NCBI GenBank assembly: GCA_030704615.1
Contig: CM060734.1
Location: 38,208,042-38,272,041, forward strand
Reading direction: 5' to 3'
DNA: 64,000 nt
Source of the DNA: Takakia lepidozioides
Lineage: Eukaryota; Streptophyta; Takakiopsida; Takakiales; Takakiaceae
Shown here one piece after another: positions 52,901-64,000 of this stretch. A model generated the notes under the pieces. It ran no database searches, was not told the DNA's origin, and worked only from the letters and a program-made list of their open reading frames with translations. The position numbers were made by a program, and so were the translations under genes. Numbering within the stretch: position 1 is the first letter of the stretch; each line of letters begins with the position of its first letter.

Positions 52901-55900
52901 ACGGCAATTGTTAACCGCTTTCTCTGCTCTGTGGACAACCCAGTGACTCCAGGTAACCCCACCAGGGCATCTTGCAATGGCATTAGTTCCACGAGCTCCA
53001 TCACCTCTTCCACAAATTGCTGGATGCAACCAACAAAAATTACATTACTCATTAACTCCCTCCCAACCTCTACACTTTAACCGCCTCTAGAGGAATGGCC
53101 CTCATTTGTGTTTCTATGAGAGAAAATAAAGGATTCCAAAAATAAATAAATAAATAAAGACACAAAATCAATGTTGAGTGACTAAATTAAGAGGGCGTAT
53201 CATCGTGTCTTAGATTCGATGGTGGTGGATGACATACCATCTTGTTGGCACTGTCAACAGTTGACGATAGTCGAAGCCAAGCAGAATAGATAATGGACTC
53301 CCTTATAGTAACTTGAGGTGAATGGATATCAGTTTGCTCACAATAACCTGCAATACGAGCAAACGTTTCTTGGTTTTTGGGGTACCCAGAAATACGGATG
53401 TCACCCTCAATGTAGCCACCGGTTTTTCTTCCAGCAAGGACATCCATGAGGGTCGTTTTTCCAGCTCCACTTACACCAACCAAAGCTGTAAGAACTCCTG
53501 GTTGGAATGCTCCAGTAATATTTGATAGCAATTGTAGTCGATCCTCTGGCATGCCTTGTTGCTTCATCTCCTACACATTTACAAGTACAGAGCAATCTCA
53601 TTTCATCTAATTTCATGGCTAGTAATAATTCAATCCAATGTATAAACTTTAAAGAATTATAATGTTGCAATCCAGTGTACTTGGTTAAAACAAAACACAA
53701 CTATACTCATTCATATATCATAGTAGAGATAAATAAAATGAAATAAGATGGTACTATATAATGTCAGCGGAAAGCTCAAAAAAGCTTATTGGACAAACAC
53801 AAGAAAGAAATGATCGTCATGCAGGATTTAGAAGAGGAAAAACAAACACGTTAGCATACCGAGGGCATGTCTACGAAGTAACTGATGTTGTCAAAAGAGA
53901 TTGCCAAAGGTTGGAATGGTAAAATCATCCCCCGCTTTGCCACCGAGGCTACACTGACATCTTTGATTCCATTTGTGTCATTTTCCATGGATGCATGTTG
54001 GTTCCCATTCCGTTGCATTTGCAAATCTCCAGGAGCCACTCCAGAGTCTACAACCAAATCCACTCATATGCTTTAGATTGTTTGTATGGATGTCTGACAA
54101 ATTCTGCATTAACTTCCACAAGTCTCCCTGGCCCCTTAGAAGAACTTTTGCAAATCCTTAAGTTCATCCCCACTGAACCCCATTAAAAATGAAGTTCTTC
54201 AATGTATCTAAAAAATCTACTCCTTTCAAACTTTGTATATTTTTGAATTTGTGCTAGAATAAAGTGTCACGATGTAACTTTGACAGATTTTTTCATTGTC
54301 ACTCAATGTTAGTTTTGTCACTAACTAGCTCAATAAAATTTATATCTTTAGGCAAAATAGGATCCGATGTCCATTGTGGACTGAAGTCTACAAACATACC
54401 TGTGGTATTTCTGGTTCGAACAGATAAAGAACGAGGAATGGAACAAATTGGTTGTTTTGAAGATAAGTCCGCCCCTATACGTTTTGCTTCCTTCTCCGCA
54501 AATGCCTCCTTGGACATGACTGCTTGGGGTTTTCCAATTGCTGTTCCAATCATACAATCCATAGCCAATGATTTGTTAGTCACACTGTCAATCTTTGGAA
54601 TTTTGGTATATATATGGCGCCTATGGGCCGAGTATAAAAAATCAGCTACCTCTTGTTATGATATCACTCTAGTCGTTGTCTCCCAATCTTGTAGGACACA
54701 ATGATATCCATCAGCTAGAAGGAGTAGAGATGTGAGACAAGCAATTTCATTACCATGTCCAAGTGGTGGGGAACTCACGATTCAAATAACTAATACACAA
54801 GGTGTATAGAATGTTGAAGATGATGGCGAATCCAATCAGTGCTCCAAGGCCAATCCAATACCAGTAGCTGTAGGGATATTGGCCACGATCCGCCAAAACT
54901 TTATGTCCTAAAGTCATGTTGGTATTCGCAAGATGCTGCCAGAACCACAACATAAACAAGCTTCATTAATTTACAAATGTGGAAGCAGATTAAGATAGTA
55001 TGTGTTAGAAAACAAAGTCCAAATGTTTTCTCTTTTTTTCTTAGCAAACTTCTTTGTGGTTACAAGGATGGAGGAAGGTCTGAACATGAGCTAAGAAGGG
55101 AGAAGAAAAAATAAAACAAAATGAAAACCGATTAAGTACATATGTGGAAGGACCAAAATGTCCAAAGGAGAGAAATTTGTTAGATCCAGTAGAGGTGAGA
55201 GGCCATTAGAGACAAAACAAGATCATGAATACGTAGGCCAAGAGGTTGAGATAACATCTAGCTTAAGTGATACATCGATGTTGGGTTTAGGCCTAACCGT
55301 TTGCCATCTGGGCGCCAACATTTCATTAACACTGATTGCTTGCTCTGCATAACTGAGGGGAGATAGCCAGTACCCCCAAATCCACCAAGATCTGATTTTT
55401 GGTCGGGGAATGATGAACCCTCCAAGCATGACACAAACAAGAACAACAATAAACCCTACTGTGTTGGCCACTATCATTGACCGACACAATCCCCCAATCA
55501 GACGAAACATTGAACCGGCCATCTGTTGTATTGCCAACAAAAGAAGGAACTGCTTGAAGAATCTGCAAAGAAGGTAAGAGAAGCGTGAGTTTGGTCTCTC
55601 TCTCTCTCTCTTCCTCTCTCTCTCTACAAGCTACAACAAACAGTCCTATGAGTATACACACACTCTCTCTCTCTTTCTCTCTCTCTCACATACACAAAAA
55701 AATCCATCTTCAAAGAAAATGTATGAACATAGTCCCTACATATTTGTTCATCAACTTACAGAATATCAAGACTAAATCTAAAGCCCTAATCCTATTGGGG
55801 TCTAATTGATGGGCAGATCACACACATTGTATTGATGTTTGTGTGAAGGGTTTTTGAAAGGAAATAATGATAACCTAAACAAATTTGCAGTTTATATGAA

Positions 55901-58900
55901 AGTAAGTCTCACTACATCTAGGACGATTAGCCCTTTACAAAGGTAGTGTTTGCTCCCTCTTTGTCTCACCCACACTGGGCATAGATTCTATGCCCACAAG
56001 ACTCTAACAAACAATAGTATATTTAACAAAAAAGTACAAAGAGACCATATAACATCAACATGATCATATACAAAAATTAATCATGCTCACCGGCTGACTT
56101 CTGGAGCATAGCCTGTTTCATAATATGTCATGCATATCCAGATGGTACACTCAATTATAGAGATTGGTAAGCTCAACACCAAACCGGAGAGGGAGTAGGC
56201 CCAGGCAGGATAGAATAGAAGATCCCTTTGCTTGAAAATAACAGGGAGGCGAGCAATAGTCATGGCAAGCTCTCCAAAGCCATTGAACATGACTGTCGTC
56301 ATGGCGAAAAAAAGAGCACCCAAGTAGGTTGTCCCATCATTAATACTTTTATGATGCAATTGTGTACGGAAGAAAACAGTCATGGAAATAAATGCCGTTA
56401 AGGCAATCTGCACCCAAACAGTATGTGTGTGTCAAATAGAAAATGTATCCCTATAATTTCGCATGTCAGTAAATTTGAAGACCAAATTTGTCTGAATTTT
56501 GTGGATTTGCTGTAATAGGAATATAAGAGGACTCTGAGGACCTACAAAGTTTCAAAACACCATGTTCTAAACACCCCTGGGTAGTAGCAAGGTGAAGTAT
56601 ATTTTAGTTACGTCAGCTCTGGTCGGAGTTTTTTTTTTTCTCTTTCTCTTCTAACACCCCTAGATCATGACAACAAAGAACAAGGGGAAATGAGCCACCT
56701 GAAGGGTCTTGAAGATGTAAACAATAGAATTACGCTTCATAAGGAGTGTTTCCTTAGCAAAGTTAGCCTTGAACAGCTCCATCTTACTGACTGAATATTT
56801 GTTTTTGGCTAATGATGCCTTGTGGCTTTTCTCCTTCGGATATGGCACTGCTAGCTCTTGCAACATCTTGATGCCTGCATGAAACTGCCTATAGGCATCT
56901 GCAAAGTCTGTCACAGAAACATAGTTGTATGGTCTCTGTCGATCAGCCCAGTACTGTTGTTGATCTTTTCGTGACGTCACCTGTGGTTAGACCCACCTTA
57001 CAAATTGTTAGTTCCTTGTTGCCACATGTTCAGGAAGTTCTAAACGATACAATATGGGGGACATACAACAATGTGTAAAGCGGAAGGCAGTGCATACATG
57101 CAACAAAAATAACAGTGGTAATATGTATACTCCTAAGAATAGGCTCTCCATGAGATGTGATTGACCAGTATGATACCTCTTGTAAGAAATCAGCAACACC
57201 TTTTCGATCAGGGCACTTGAAACCACGCGTCTCAAAAAACTCTAGCACATACTCTCGGGGTCCATGGTACACAATTTGCCCCTCAGCGAGTAAAATAATG
57301 TCATCAAAAAGGTTAAAGGTCTCAGGAGCTGGCTGCAATAGTGACACCAAAATGGTGCCATCTAGAATTTGTGCAATTTGGCGCAAACTGTTCACAATTG
57401 AGAAGGTTGTTGAGCTATCCAAGCCTGTGGAGATCTCGTCCATGAACATTGCTATTGTGGGCCCCACTATCATTTCACCTGAAGAACCCACAAACCTTAC
57501 AAATTATTTAGATTTTATGTTATTTGGCTGGTTGATCTTATCATGTAAATGTACTAGATGAACTCTAGAATGTTGTGCTACATCATTTATGCATGACATG
57601 TATGATGCTAACCACAATTGAGGTTAGTTTGAGAATGAAGACTATGCTAGGAACATGCAAGACCAAATCTATGCACAAAATTTGTAAGGGACACATTTTG
57701 AATCACCTGTTGTGACTCGTTTCTTTTGCCCACCAGAAATGCCTCTCCGCATGTCATCCCCAACCATTGTGTCGGCACATACGTCAAGGCCCAACATCTG
57801 CAAATAACCACACTTGAGAATATTTTCTAAGTATTCAGCTCAAGGAAAACTACGAGGGGTTCAATTAAAGTTGGTTAAGACTTAATTCTAAATAACTTCA
57901 CATATTCAGGTGAGGAGATTCACTCACCCTTAACATGTACTCAGTAGAAATGTTATTCGCCACTCCTCCCAAAGCTGCAGCCTGTAGCCATCACACAATT
58001 AGGGTACTTAAACTACTTCAATTTAAAATTAAATGTGATTGGAAGTGAGAGGCGGAGCTTTTTTCATGAGATTGCTTCAATGGTTATCACTTGCTTTAGA
58101 GAGCATCATCCCCGTTTATGATGCTATTAACCGCCCCATAATAGCGAATCAATTTCTAAGGAATGGATCATTGATTTCACGTCATGAATCTTGAAAGAAA
58201 TCGTTAGTCAAGGGATCATGGAGCTAGAGAGATCATGACCTGCGTGTGTATTCCTAATGAGAGACGTAGGGCTTCAAGATGGATAAAGCTGGTCTGGCAA
58301 CAATGCTCCATATATCATGAAATAGTAATGAGCACAACACTTACTTTCATGAAAGCATCGACACCTGCCTCAGGGTAAATGCCTGCCTCTTTCTCTCTTC
58401 GAGTGACTTCCTCGAGCAAATCTGTTAAACAATTTTTTTGGCATGGAGTCAACTTTTCAATTTGGAGGATACAACTCAAGATCACAACCTATGTAACAGA
58501 GTTCGACAATCACAAATTTAAGTTAAACTTCTTTTGACTTCTACTAGATATTTTGGTGAACGACATGAAAAACATAATGCATTGAGTGCAAACAATTTTT
58601 TTTTATGTAGGATCAAATTTCTACTAACCGTATCGAGTGCCAGTTCCCTGACATCGAGCAGAAAAGTCAAGCGTTTCACGAACTGTCATTTCACCCACAT
58701 GGAGGTCATGTTGGCTGATATACACTGAGGTCTTTTGGGGCACAAACTCATCCAGAGTGTGTCCATTGTATGATACCATCCCCGTCACCTACAACCATTC
58801 TCACTCCCAGCCATTCAGCAGCATCACTCCCTCTCCACTCTACTATCTGAGCCATACTAAATTACATGGCAAAAATTGTGGATCATGTAAATGCATACTG

Positions 58901-61002
58901 AGGCAGCAAAGCGAAAGTGGAAAATGATCTCGGAATAAGATAGTGTGCCAATGGCTCACCTTCAAATCTTTGTCAAGTTTCCCAGCCAATGCCAACAACA
59001 ATGTCGTCTTGCCTGAACTAGGTGGGCCCAACAACAATGTCATTCTGGAATGCACATAGACACAAAAGTGATGCATTAATTACACTAAGTCTACATTGTA
59101 ATTTCCCGTATGAACATTTGAATGATACTAAGAAAGTCCTAAGGCATGGATGATAGGAAAGTTGAAGAGCCTAAACTTGGTATATTCTATTTTTTAGACA
59201 AGTAGTTGCTATAGTTGAATTTCTTTTCAAAGATACATTGTCGTATTTTGGGGATCCCAAAGCGCCTTCAGAAGGTACTAAAAATGCCTTGGTCAAGAGC
59301 TGAGATGTAGAAAGGAGGATCCAAACATGGAAAGTAATACAACAATGCCTCAACAATGTATATATCTCACCAATCATCACTTATATCGCTATTCTTACAT
59401 TGATGTAGACATATTGAGTATCCATTAGATGAAATATGTATACCTAGTATGTCGAGCTTGCCAAGAAAGAACCGCTTGTCACATATGATGTCACATTCCA
59501 CATATGAGTCACTACCTAGATTATAGACTAGTAGAGACTTGATGTTTTCAAAGAAATTACACGTAGGTAAGTATGAATAGAATTATATGAAAACTTCAGT
59601 TTAACATATTTTTTCACCTGCCGGGTTTGATGATACCGCTCACGTCATTTAGTATATTGAGCACTGCTTTTTTGGTCGGCGAAAGATGAAAAATACCTAA
59701 AAAGCTCTGTGTAGAAAAAGCACAACCATTTGATCAAAGTAAAGTTAGAGTATCCATGTAGACATTTATGTCTGGGAGTTCCCTGAGGCTCTTAAATGTG
59801 ACCTTTGAACTACACAATAGTCATCTTCATTTTTTATTTCTCTTCTATATCTAAATAGATCATTCTCGGATCCAATTACATGGATGGATGAGCACTCTAT
59901 GGAAATGTTTGAATGATAAACTCAACTTTTGTAGGTCCATCAAATTAGTACGTACCTCAACAAGGTTACGCGCAGTATTCCAAAGGGTTGGCAAAGCTCG
60001 GTTTCCCACGTAGCAATCCGCATTTATTGTCAGATTCTCATACCGAACCTCTACTGTGGGTAGATCTATTCCCACACTGAATGGAACATGTACATGTCCA
60101 CGTATTTTGATGTTAGATAGGCTAAACAGAGACTCCACAATGATGACTTCCAAACTTAATTACTATGTCACGTCATACAATACTTGATAACTTTAAAGAC
60201 TACCCAATTGTGACAATACATGTACTTAGAATATGAGCTTTATCGTCATACCATCACCATAGACTGCCTTTTAGTATCACAATTGCAAATCATTGCACCA
60301 AACTTAACTCACTAATAGCACTGTATTGAAAAAGAATTCTTGAACATAGTTGATTTTGTGACTATTGATATTAATCTTCATGAATCTCATGACAGATTTG
60401 TGTAACTTTTGTACTTAAAGGCCCTTGAGAGAAGACATTTTGTTCAAAAGAGTTATTGAGTTTACGCTGCACTTTCTTCGCCTCGTGCAAAAATCACTCA
60501 TGGCGCATACTTGAAATGACAAATGTTGATCTTGTCTTCTCTAGCATTTGTAGTACAAAAGTGAAACGAAACTCTTCAACCAACAAATGAGTATATGCAC
60601 ATACTTGTCCATGCGTCTGCGCATTTTTGCGAGGAATTTCTCGTTGTCATCGTCTGTGGTTTGGAAAATCTGGTCAAGAAGATTCGCACGGTCCTGATAT
60701 GAAATCTCTCTGACATCAACTACGCCCCCCACTGCTTTTTGTAAGACAGTATTGCGTAATCGATCGTACGTGGGCAGCCTCTCCAATGCTGCCCACCACA
60801 AGGCCTCTTCGTCATCTTCTTGTATTTCTCTGCGGGAAGCAGATGATCTAGAAAGGGGGTTATCAGCACCACCCAACATGCTCCAATTAGCTCGACCGCT
60901 CCCGCTTCGCCAACTCCCGCTTCGCAAACTCCCGCTTCGCATGTTGTCGCCCCATTTGCCGCTACCCAACCCTTGTATCTCTCCGACCGTAGGAGTTGCC
61001 AT
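49986..61002 (-). CDS. Full-size ABCG (PDR-type) transporter, 23 exons
   Basis: ATP-driven exporter of the plant PDR group, with order NBD-TMD-NBD-TMD, expected in the plasma membrane. Exons on the reverse strand: 61002-60605, 60076-59956, 59706-59618, 59044-58960, 58788-58629, 58421-58345, 57981-57928, 57797-57707, 57478-57177, 56980-56699, 56407-56091, 55562-55298, 54935-54779, 54540-54400, 54047-53860, 53570-53238, 53019-52729, 52580-52497, 52260-52127, 51873-51646, 51396-51225, 50814-50560, 50264-49986. Phases agree throughout and give 1500 residues, normal for the family. Visible: Walker [10 protein letters not shown] (near 210), ISGGQKKR (near 348), Walker B MFMDE; second Walker [10 protein letters not shown] (near 942) and signature-region GLSTEQRKR. 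No stop or frameshift was found. Substrate cannot be told. One intron uses a GC donor. Confidence 0.93.
51220..51225 (-). other. Non-canonical GC splice donor of the ABCG gene
   Basis: Exon 21 ends GGACAG and the intron begins GCAAGT, which matches the strong consensus of GC-AG introns (AG|GCAAGT). The next exon starts after a normal AACAG at 50815. The reading frame and the conserved protein alignment require this junction. Confidence 0.75.
55593..55692. repeat. (CT)n microsatellites in an ABCG intron
   Basis: Two CT-rich tracts (about 55593-55626 and 55660-55688) lie in the 528-bp intron between exons 11 and 12. Confidence 0.85.
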
Positions 61003-63530
61003 GTCGGCCTTGACAACTCTACAATTCTCTTTAAATTTTCCTTCACAATCTCCCTCTACATGAATGTGTATGTTGCAAGTTATTTGAATTATTCTACTCC
61101 TCACTTCATTAAATTCTAATAATTCAACAACCTCATGCACTATGTACTCTACCAAATTGGGCACCAATCAGATTGCAGTTGATCTATTCGTTTGAAGAAT
61201 TTTGAGTTCAGAACAGAGGATTCTCTACAACTACGATGATCTTCCCACCAAACTGTGGTTTCACGAATTCCATCATTTGTCTCAAAAGTCTATACAAAGA
61301 GGGGTATGTACATGATCTAAGAGTTGTCTAGTTTAACGTGTCTAGTGTCTAAGTGTGACTAGTCTAAGACAAATGAAGATTTATCTCAGTAAATAAAGCC
61401 CCTAGCTTCAGGTCCAGTGCAAGCTCGCAAGATTGTTACGAAAATAGATGGATACATTTGTGCACAAAAGCTCTCTTGAGAACGAGAGCAAGAGTGAGAA
61501 AGAACGTGTTTGAAAACAAGACAACACAGTGTATATGTACTGTGATAGGACTAGTCATAATCACGGCCAGTCCTGGAGTTTGCTTCAGTGACCAGTCCTC
61601 CATATCCACGGCCCATATTACATCTTCTTCAGATTTTTGTTTGGGGTGACTTACTAGTCAACCACCGACAGGTGAATGGATGAACAGTCATACGTCTCCG
61701 CGTTAAAACTTGGTAGAAGTCTTCATGGTTTTTAGAAGAAGAAGACTGAGGCCAAAGTCGACGTAACTGAGAGCCACTTCGCCAACGGCTACCGTCATAT
61801 GATTTTCACAATTTTGTCCATCTGCGCCCCTTCCGGGTCAATAGTCAAATTAGAACACCGTAAAATATAGGCCATCAATGGTGACCAATATAATAGAATC
61901 ATGCAAGTTCTCCTTTGGAAGGTTTGCAATGTAGCCCTTAAGAGCTTCCAAACCTAGTTTACCAATTTTGGGGTCGTACACCAACCCCTGCCCACTAAAA
62001 CTGCCACGCTTGGTATCCGGATGGAATAGAGAAATCCTAAGCATATAACATGGGGTCCACTCATATGTTATTTTCAGAATGTATTAGGGTACAACTTAAA
62101 ATATTATAATGTTTTAGTGTGTTGAAATTTTGATTATTTTACGTGTGTTTAAATTATTTTAAAATTTGAATGGTTATTCTATCAAAAAATTTACCCTTTA
62201 TATTTTTCTTCTCAGCAAATATTTTGGAGGATAAAGTACGCCAAGTGTAGTGCCTACTCGGAAAAAAAAAAATCCAATTTGGATGAGACTTAAAGATATC
62301 CATTCGTCTTGACGGGTCAAAAGTTTTGCTTAGATTCTAGCTTTTGATTTTGAGATGGAAGGACATCTTAGATGTAAGACGCTTTCCAAACACAACTTGT
62401 ACCATCCCAATCAAGTTTTATGCATTTGGATGCCATTTCACGCTAGATTGGGCCTGTCCTACGTGAAGTCACATGTTTTGTCGAAACATGCATATGCCCC
62501 ATGAGTTTGCATATGTGACCTGTCGTATTGGGGGGCCACGTCCTCAACCCTTGGTCCATGGCATACAAAAATAGCCAGTGCGACGTAGCCATGCAAGGCT
62601 GACCATTGGGGTTCCATAAAACAGGTGGGGCACCACACATGCAGATTTGGGCAGGTCTAGTAAAAATAGCTGATGTGAATTACTTGTAAACTTCATAACA
62701 AATGAAGGGTTCATCAGTGTCCTCAGATTGAGTTTTTTGGAATTCATTTAAGCTTTGCTGTGCTATTTGGATTTTTGTATGTTTGAAATGTTGAATGACA
62801 AATGGATGAGCTCTATTTCACATCCCTCATTCAGCCAATTTTTGTGCGAGAGTTTGTCATGTTGTTTGGACTAGTGTTGGGTGCGGTTATCCAACAATGA
62901 TAAGTTATCGGCTTAGTTATCTATACATGAAGCAGGCACGGATATGGAGAATTCATTACCCATGAGTATAGACCAAGCAGTTATACACAACTTGAAACCC
63001 ACTGTCTGCTACACATCATCGAGATTTTGGTTGTGAAGTAACTGGAACATGCAATAGCTTTAATGAGAACATGTCATGTTGTAGATATACAGATCATTAG
63101 TAAGTGCAGGGTGTTGCTATGAATTTGATGGCTCTGTCTTTTAGGGTAGGGAGTGCGCATCAACTTGGCCAAATGGTTCTTAACCTTATATCATGGACAT
63201 AGACGATCATACTCGGACACTGCTATTTAGCTTTTTTCTAATACCCTCTCATAGCCTACACATCATTCTTGGAAGTTGAAATTGTTGTCGTACTTTGTTC
63301 ATTATCAAATTTTCATCTTCATATCGCTCCAAAAAACCCTCCACAATCATATGCATGTAATATATGCTTTAGCAATTTCTTGGTATGGGAAGAGAAAAAC
63401 TCTACTGAAATAATGAACTAGAATATTTAATTGCGAAGATTGCATACATAGTTTTAGGAAATATACAATACTATAATACATGGATATAATAATGACAATA
63501 AATTTGGGATACTATGATGTCGAGACCACA
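61003..63530. other. ABCG upstream region and unassigned sequence
   Basis: The first ATG in frame is at 61002, so 61003 onward holds the 5' leader and promoter of the ABCG gene; no convincing TATA box was placed. Further right, a reverse-strand open stretch at 61850-62044 (KIGKLGLEALKGYIANLPKE) and another at 62443-62747 lack known domains. Confidence 0.45.
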
Positions 63531-63534
63531 ATGT

Positions 63535-64000
63535 AATTACCAATCCCCTATGAATCCCAGTGCATCTCCTATGTTGAGGCCAAGTGCAACCTCTAGTGTA
63601 GTCTGTGTCCTTGGCCCAAGTGTCCAGTGTCATCTATCTCCAAGTGCAATCCCCTATGTATCCAGAGACCCCACTCTTTGGGAGATCTATAGTAGCCTGT
63701 GCCATTGGCCCATGTGTGAAGAATTGAAATCTAAGCCCAAGTGCAATCTCCTATGTATCCAAGTGCGTCTCCCGTGTAGAGGCCCAGGTGCGACCTCCAG
63801 TGTCCAATGTCACCTAAGTCCAAGTGCAATCCCAAAGCCCACTTTGCTATTTTTGCAATCTCTCCTGTCGAGGTTTAATCTATTGATATATCCACTTTGC
63901 TATTTTTTACAAATTTCCAGCGACCAAAAGTACTTGAAATTAGAAATCTGCCACATGAAGGGCCAATCATTGCTCCACGAAAGCCCACTTTGCTATTTTT
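63535..64000. repeat. Degenerate minisatellite at the window end
   Basis: Repeated units such as CCAAGTGCAATCCCCTATGTATCC, CAAGTGCAACCTC and CAGTGTCACCTA are interleaved from 63550 to 63835. AGCCCACTTTGCTATTTTT then recurs at about 63836 (interrupted), 63890 and 63981. The array continues past the window. Confidence 0.7.

Noticed and set aside
62443-62747. Two overlapping reverse-strand open frames as a small gene
   Set aside because: No family resemblance, no start context or exon structure, and both frames are equally open.

Overview
This window looks like a repeat-rich stretch of nuclear DNA from a land plant. Pentatricopeptide-repeat (PPR) fragments, a 23-exon full-size ABCG/PDR transporter gene, and Ty1/copia, Ty3/gypsy, LINE, SINE and hAT elements together point to a plant. 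A Ty3/gypsy element carrying a C5-cytosine methyltransferase plus a PHD finger, and an HUH-nuclease (replitron-like) gene, make a non-seed plant (bryophyte, lycophyte or fern) or a close streptophyte relative more likely than a flowering plant. The species cannot be fixed from the sequence alone.

Layout. 1-2.7 kb: PPR-derived tandem fragments and a composite dispersed repeat, which recurs diverged at 44.6-46.8 kb. 2.6-4.7 kb: a decayed LINE (APE-type endonuclease, RT). 4.7-11.2 kb: a 5'-truncated Ty3/gypsy element with the order protease, DNA methyltransferase, RT, RNase H, integrase, PHD finger, LTR. 11.2-13.8 kb: a reverse-strand copia fragment. 15.5-15.9 kb: a broken Ser/Glu/Arg-rich coding piece. 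18.9-25.4 kb: a decayed copia element with both LTRs, which holds a nested 726-bp solo LTR and a foreign Ty3 gag fragment. 27.9-28.6 kb: an HUH-nuclease gene on the reverse strand. A 14.17-kb hAT element (28554-42723) is inserted only a few codons after that gene's start codon. 43-49 kb: tandem repeats and relics of PPR and copia. 50.0-61.0 kb: an apparently intact ABCG (PDR) transporter gene on the reverse strand, coding for 1500 residues in 23 exons. 61-64 kb: no recognised gene.

The most unusual object is the giant hAT element. Besides a BED/hAT transposase (catalytic D, D and E visible, two or more stop codons) it carries two further genes: a coiled-coil RING-finger protein (broken by several frameshifts) and a protein-kinase-like protein on the opposite strand. 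Each of the three genes is preceded by the same kind of array of palindromes (TGCGACCACC...GGTGGTCGCA) and then a TATA box about 290-370 bp before its start codon. This suggests a shared regulatory circuit, perhaps read by the transposase's own BED finger. The second notable object is the Ty3 element with methyltransferase and PHD modules. Both are decayed here, so the window shows the architecture of these systems rather than active copies.

Apart from the ABCG gene, nearly every coding region is interrupted. I did not find rRNA, free-standing tRNA genes or CRISPR arrays; the only tRNA-like sequence seen is in three SINEs.
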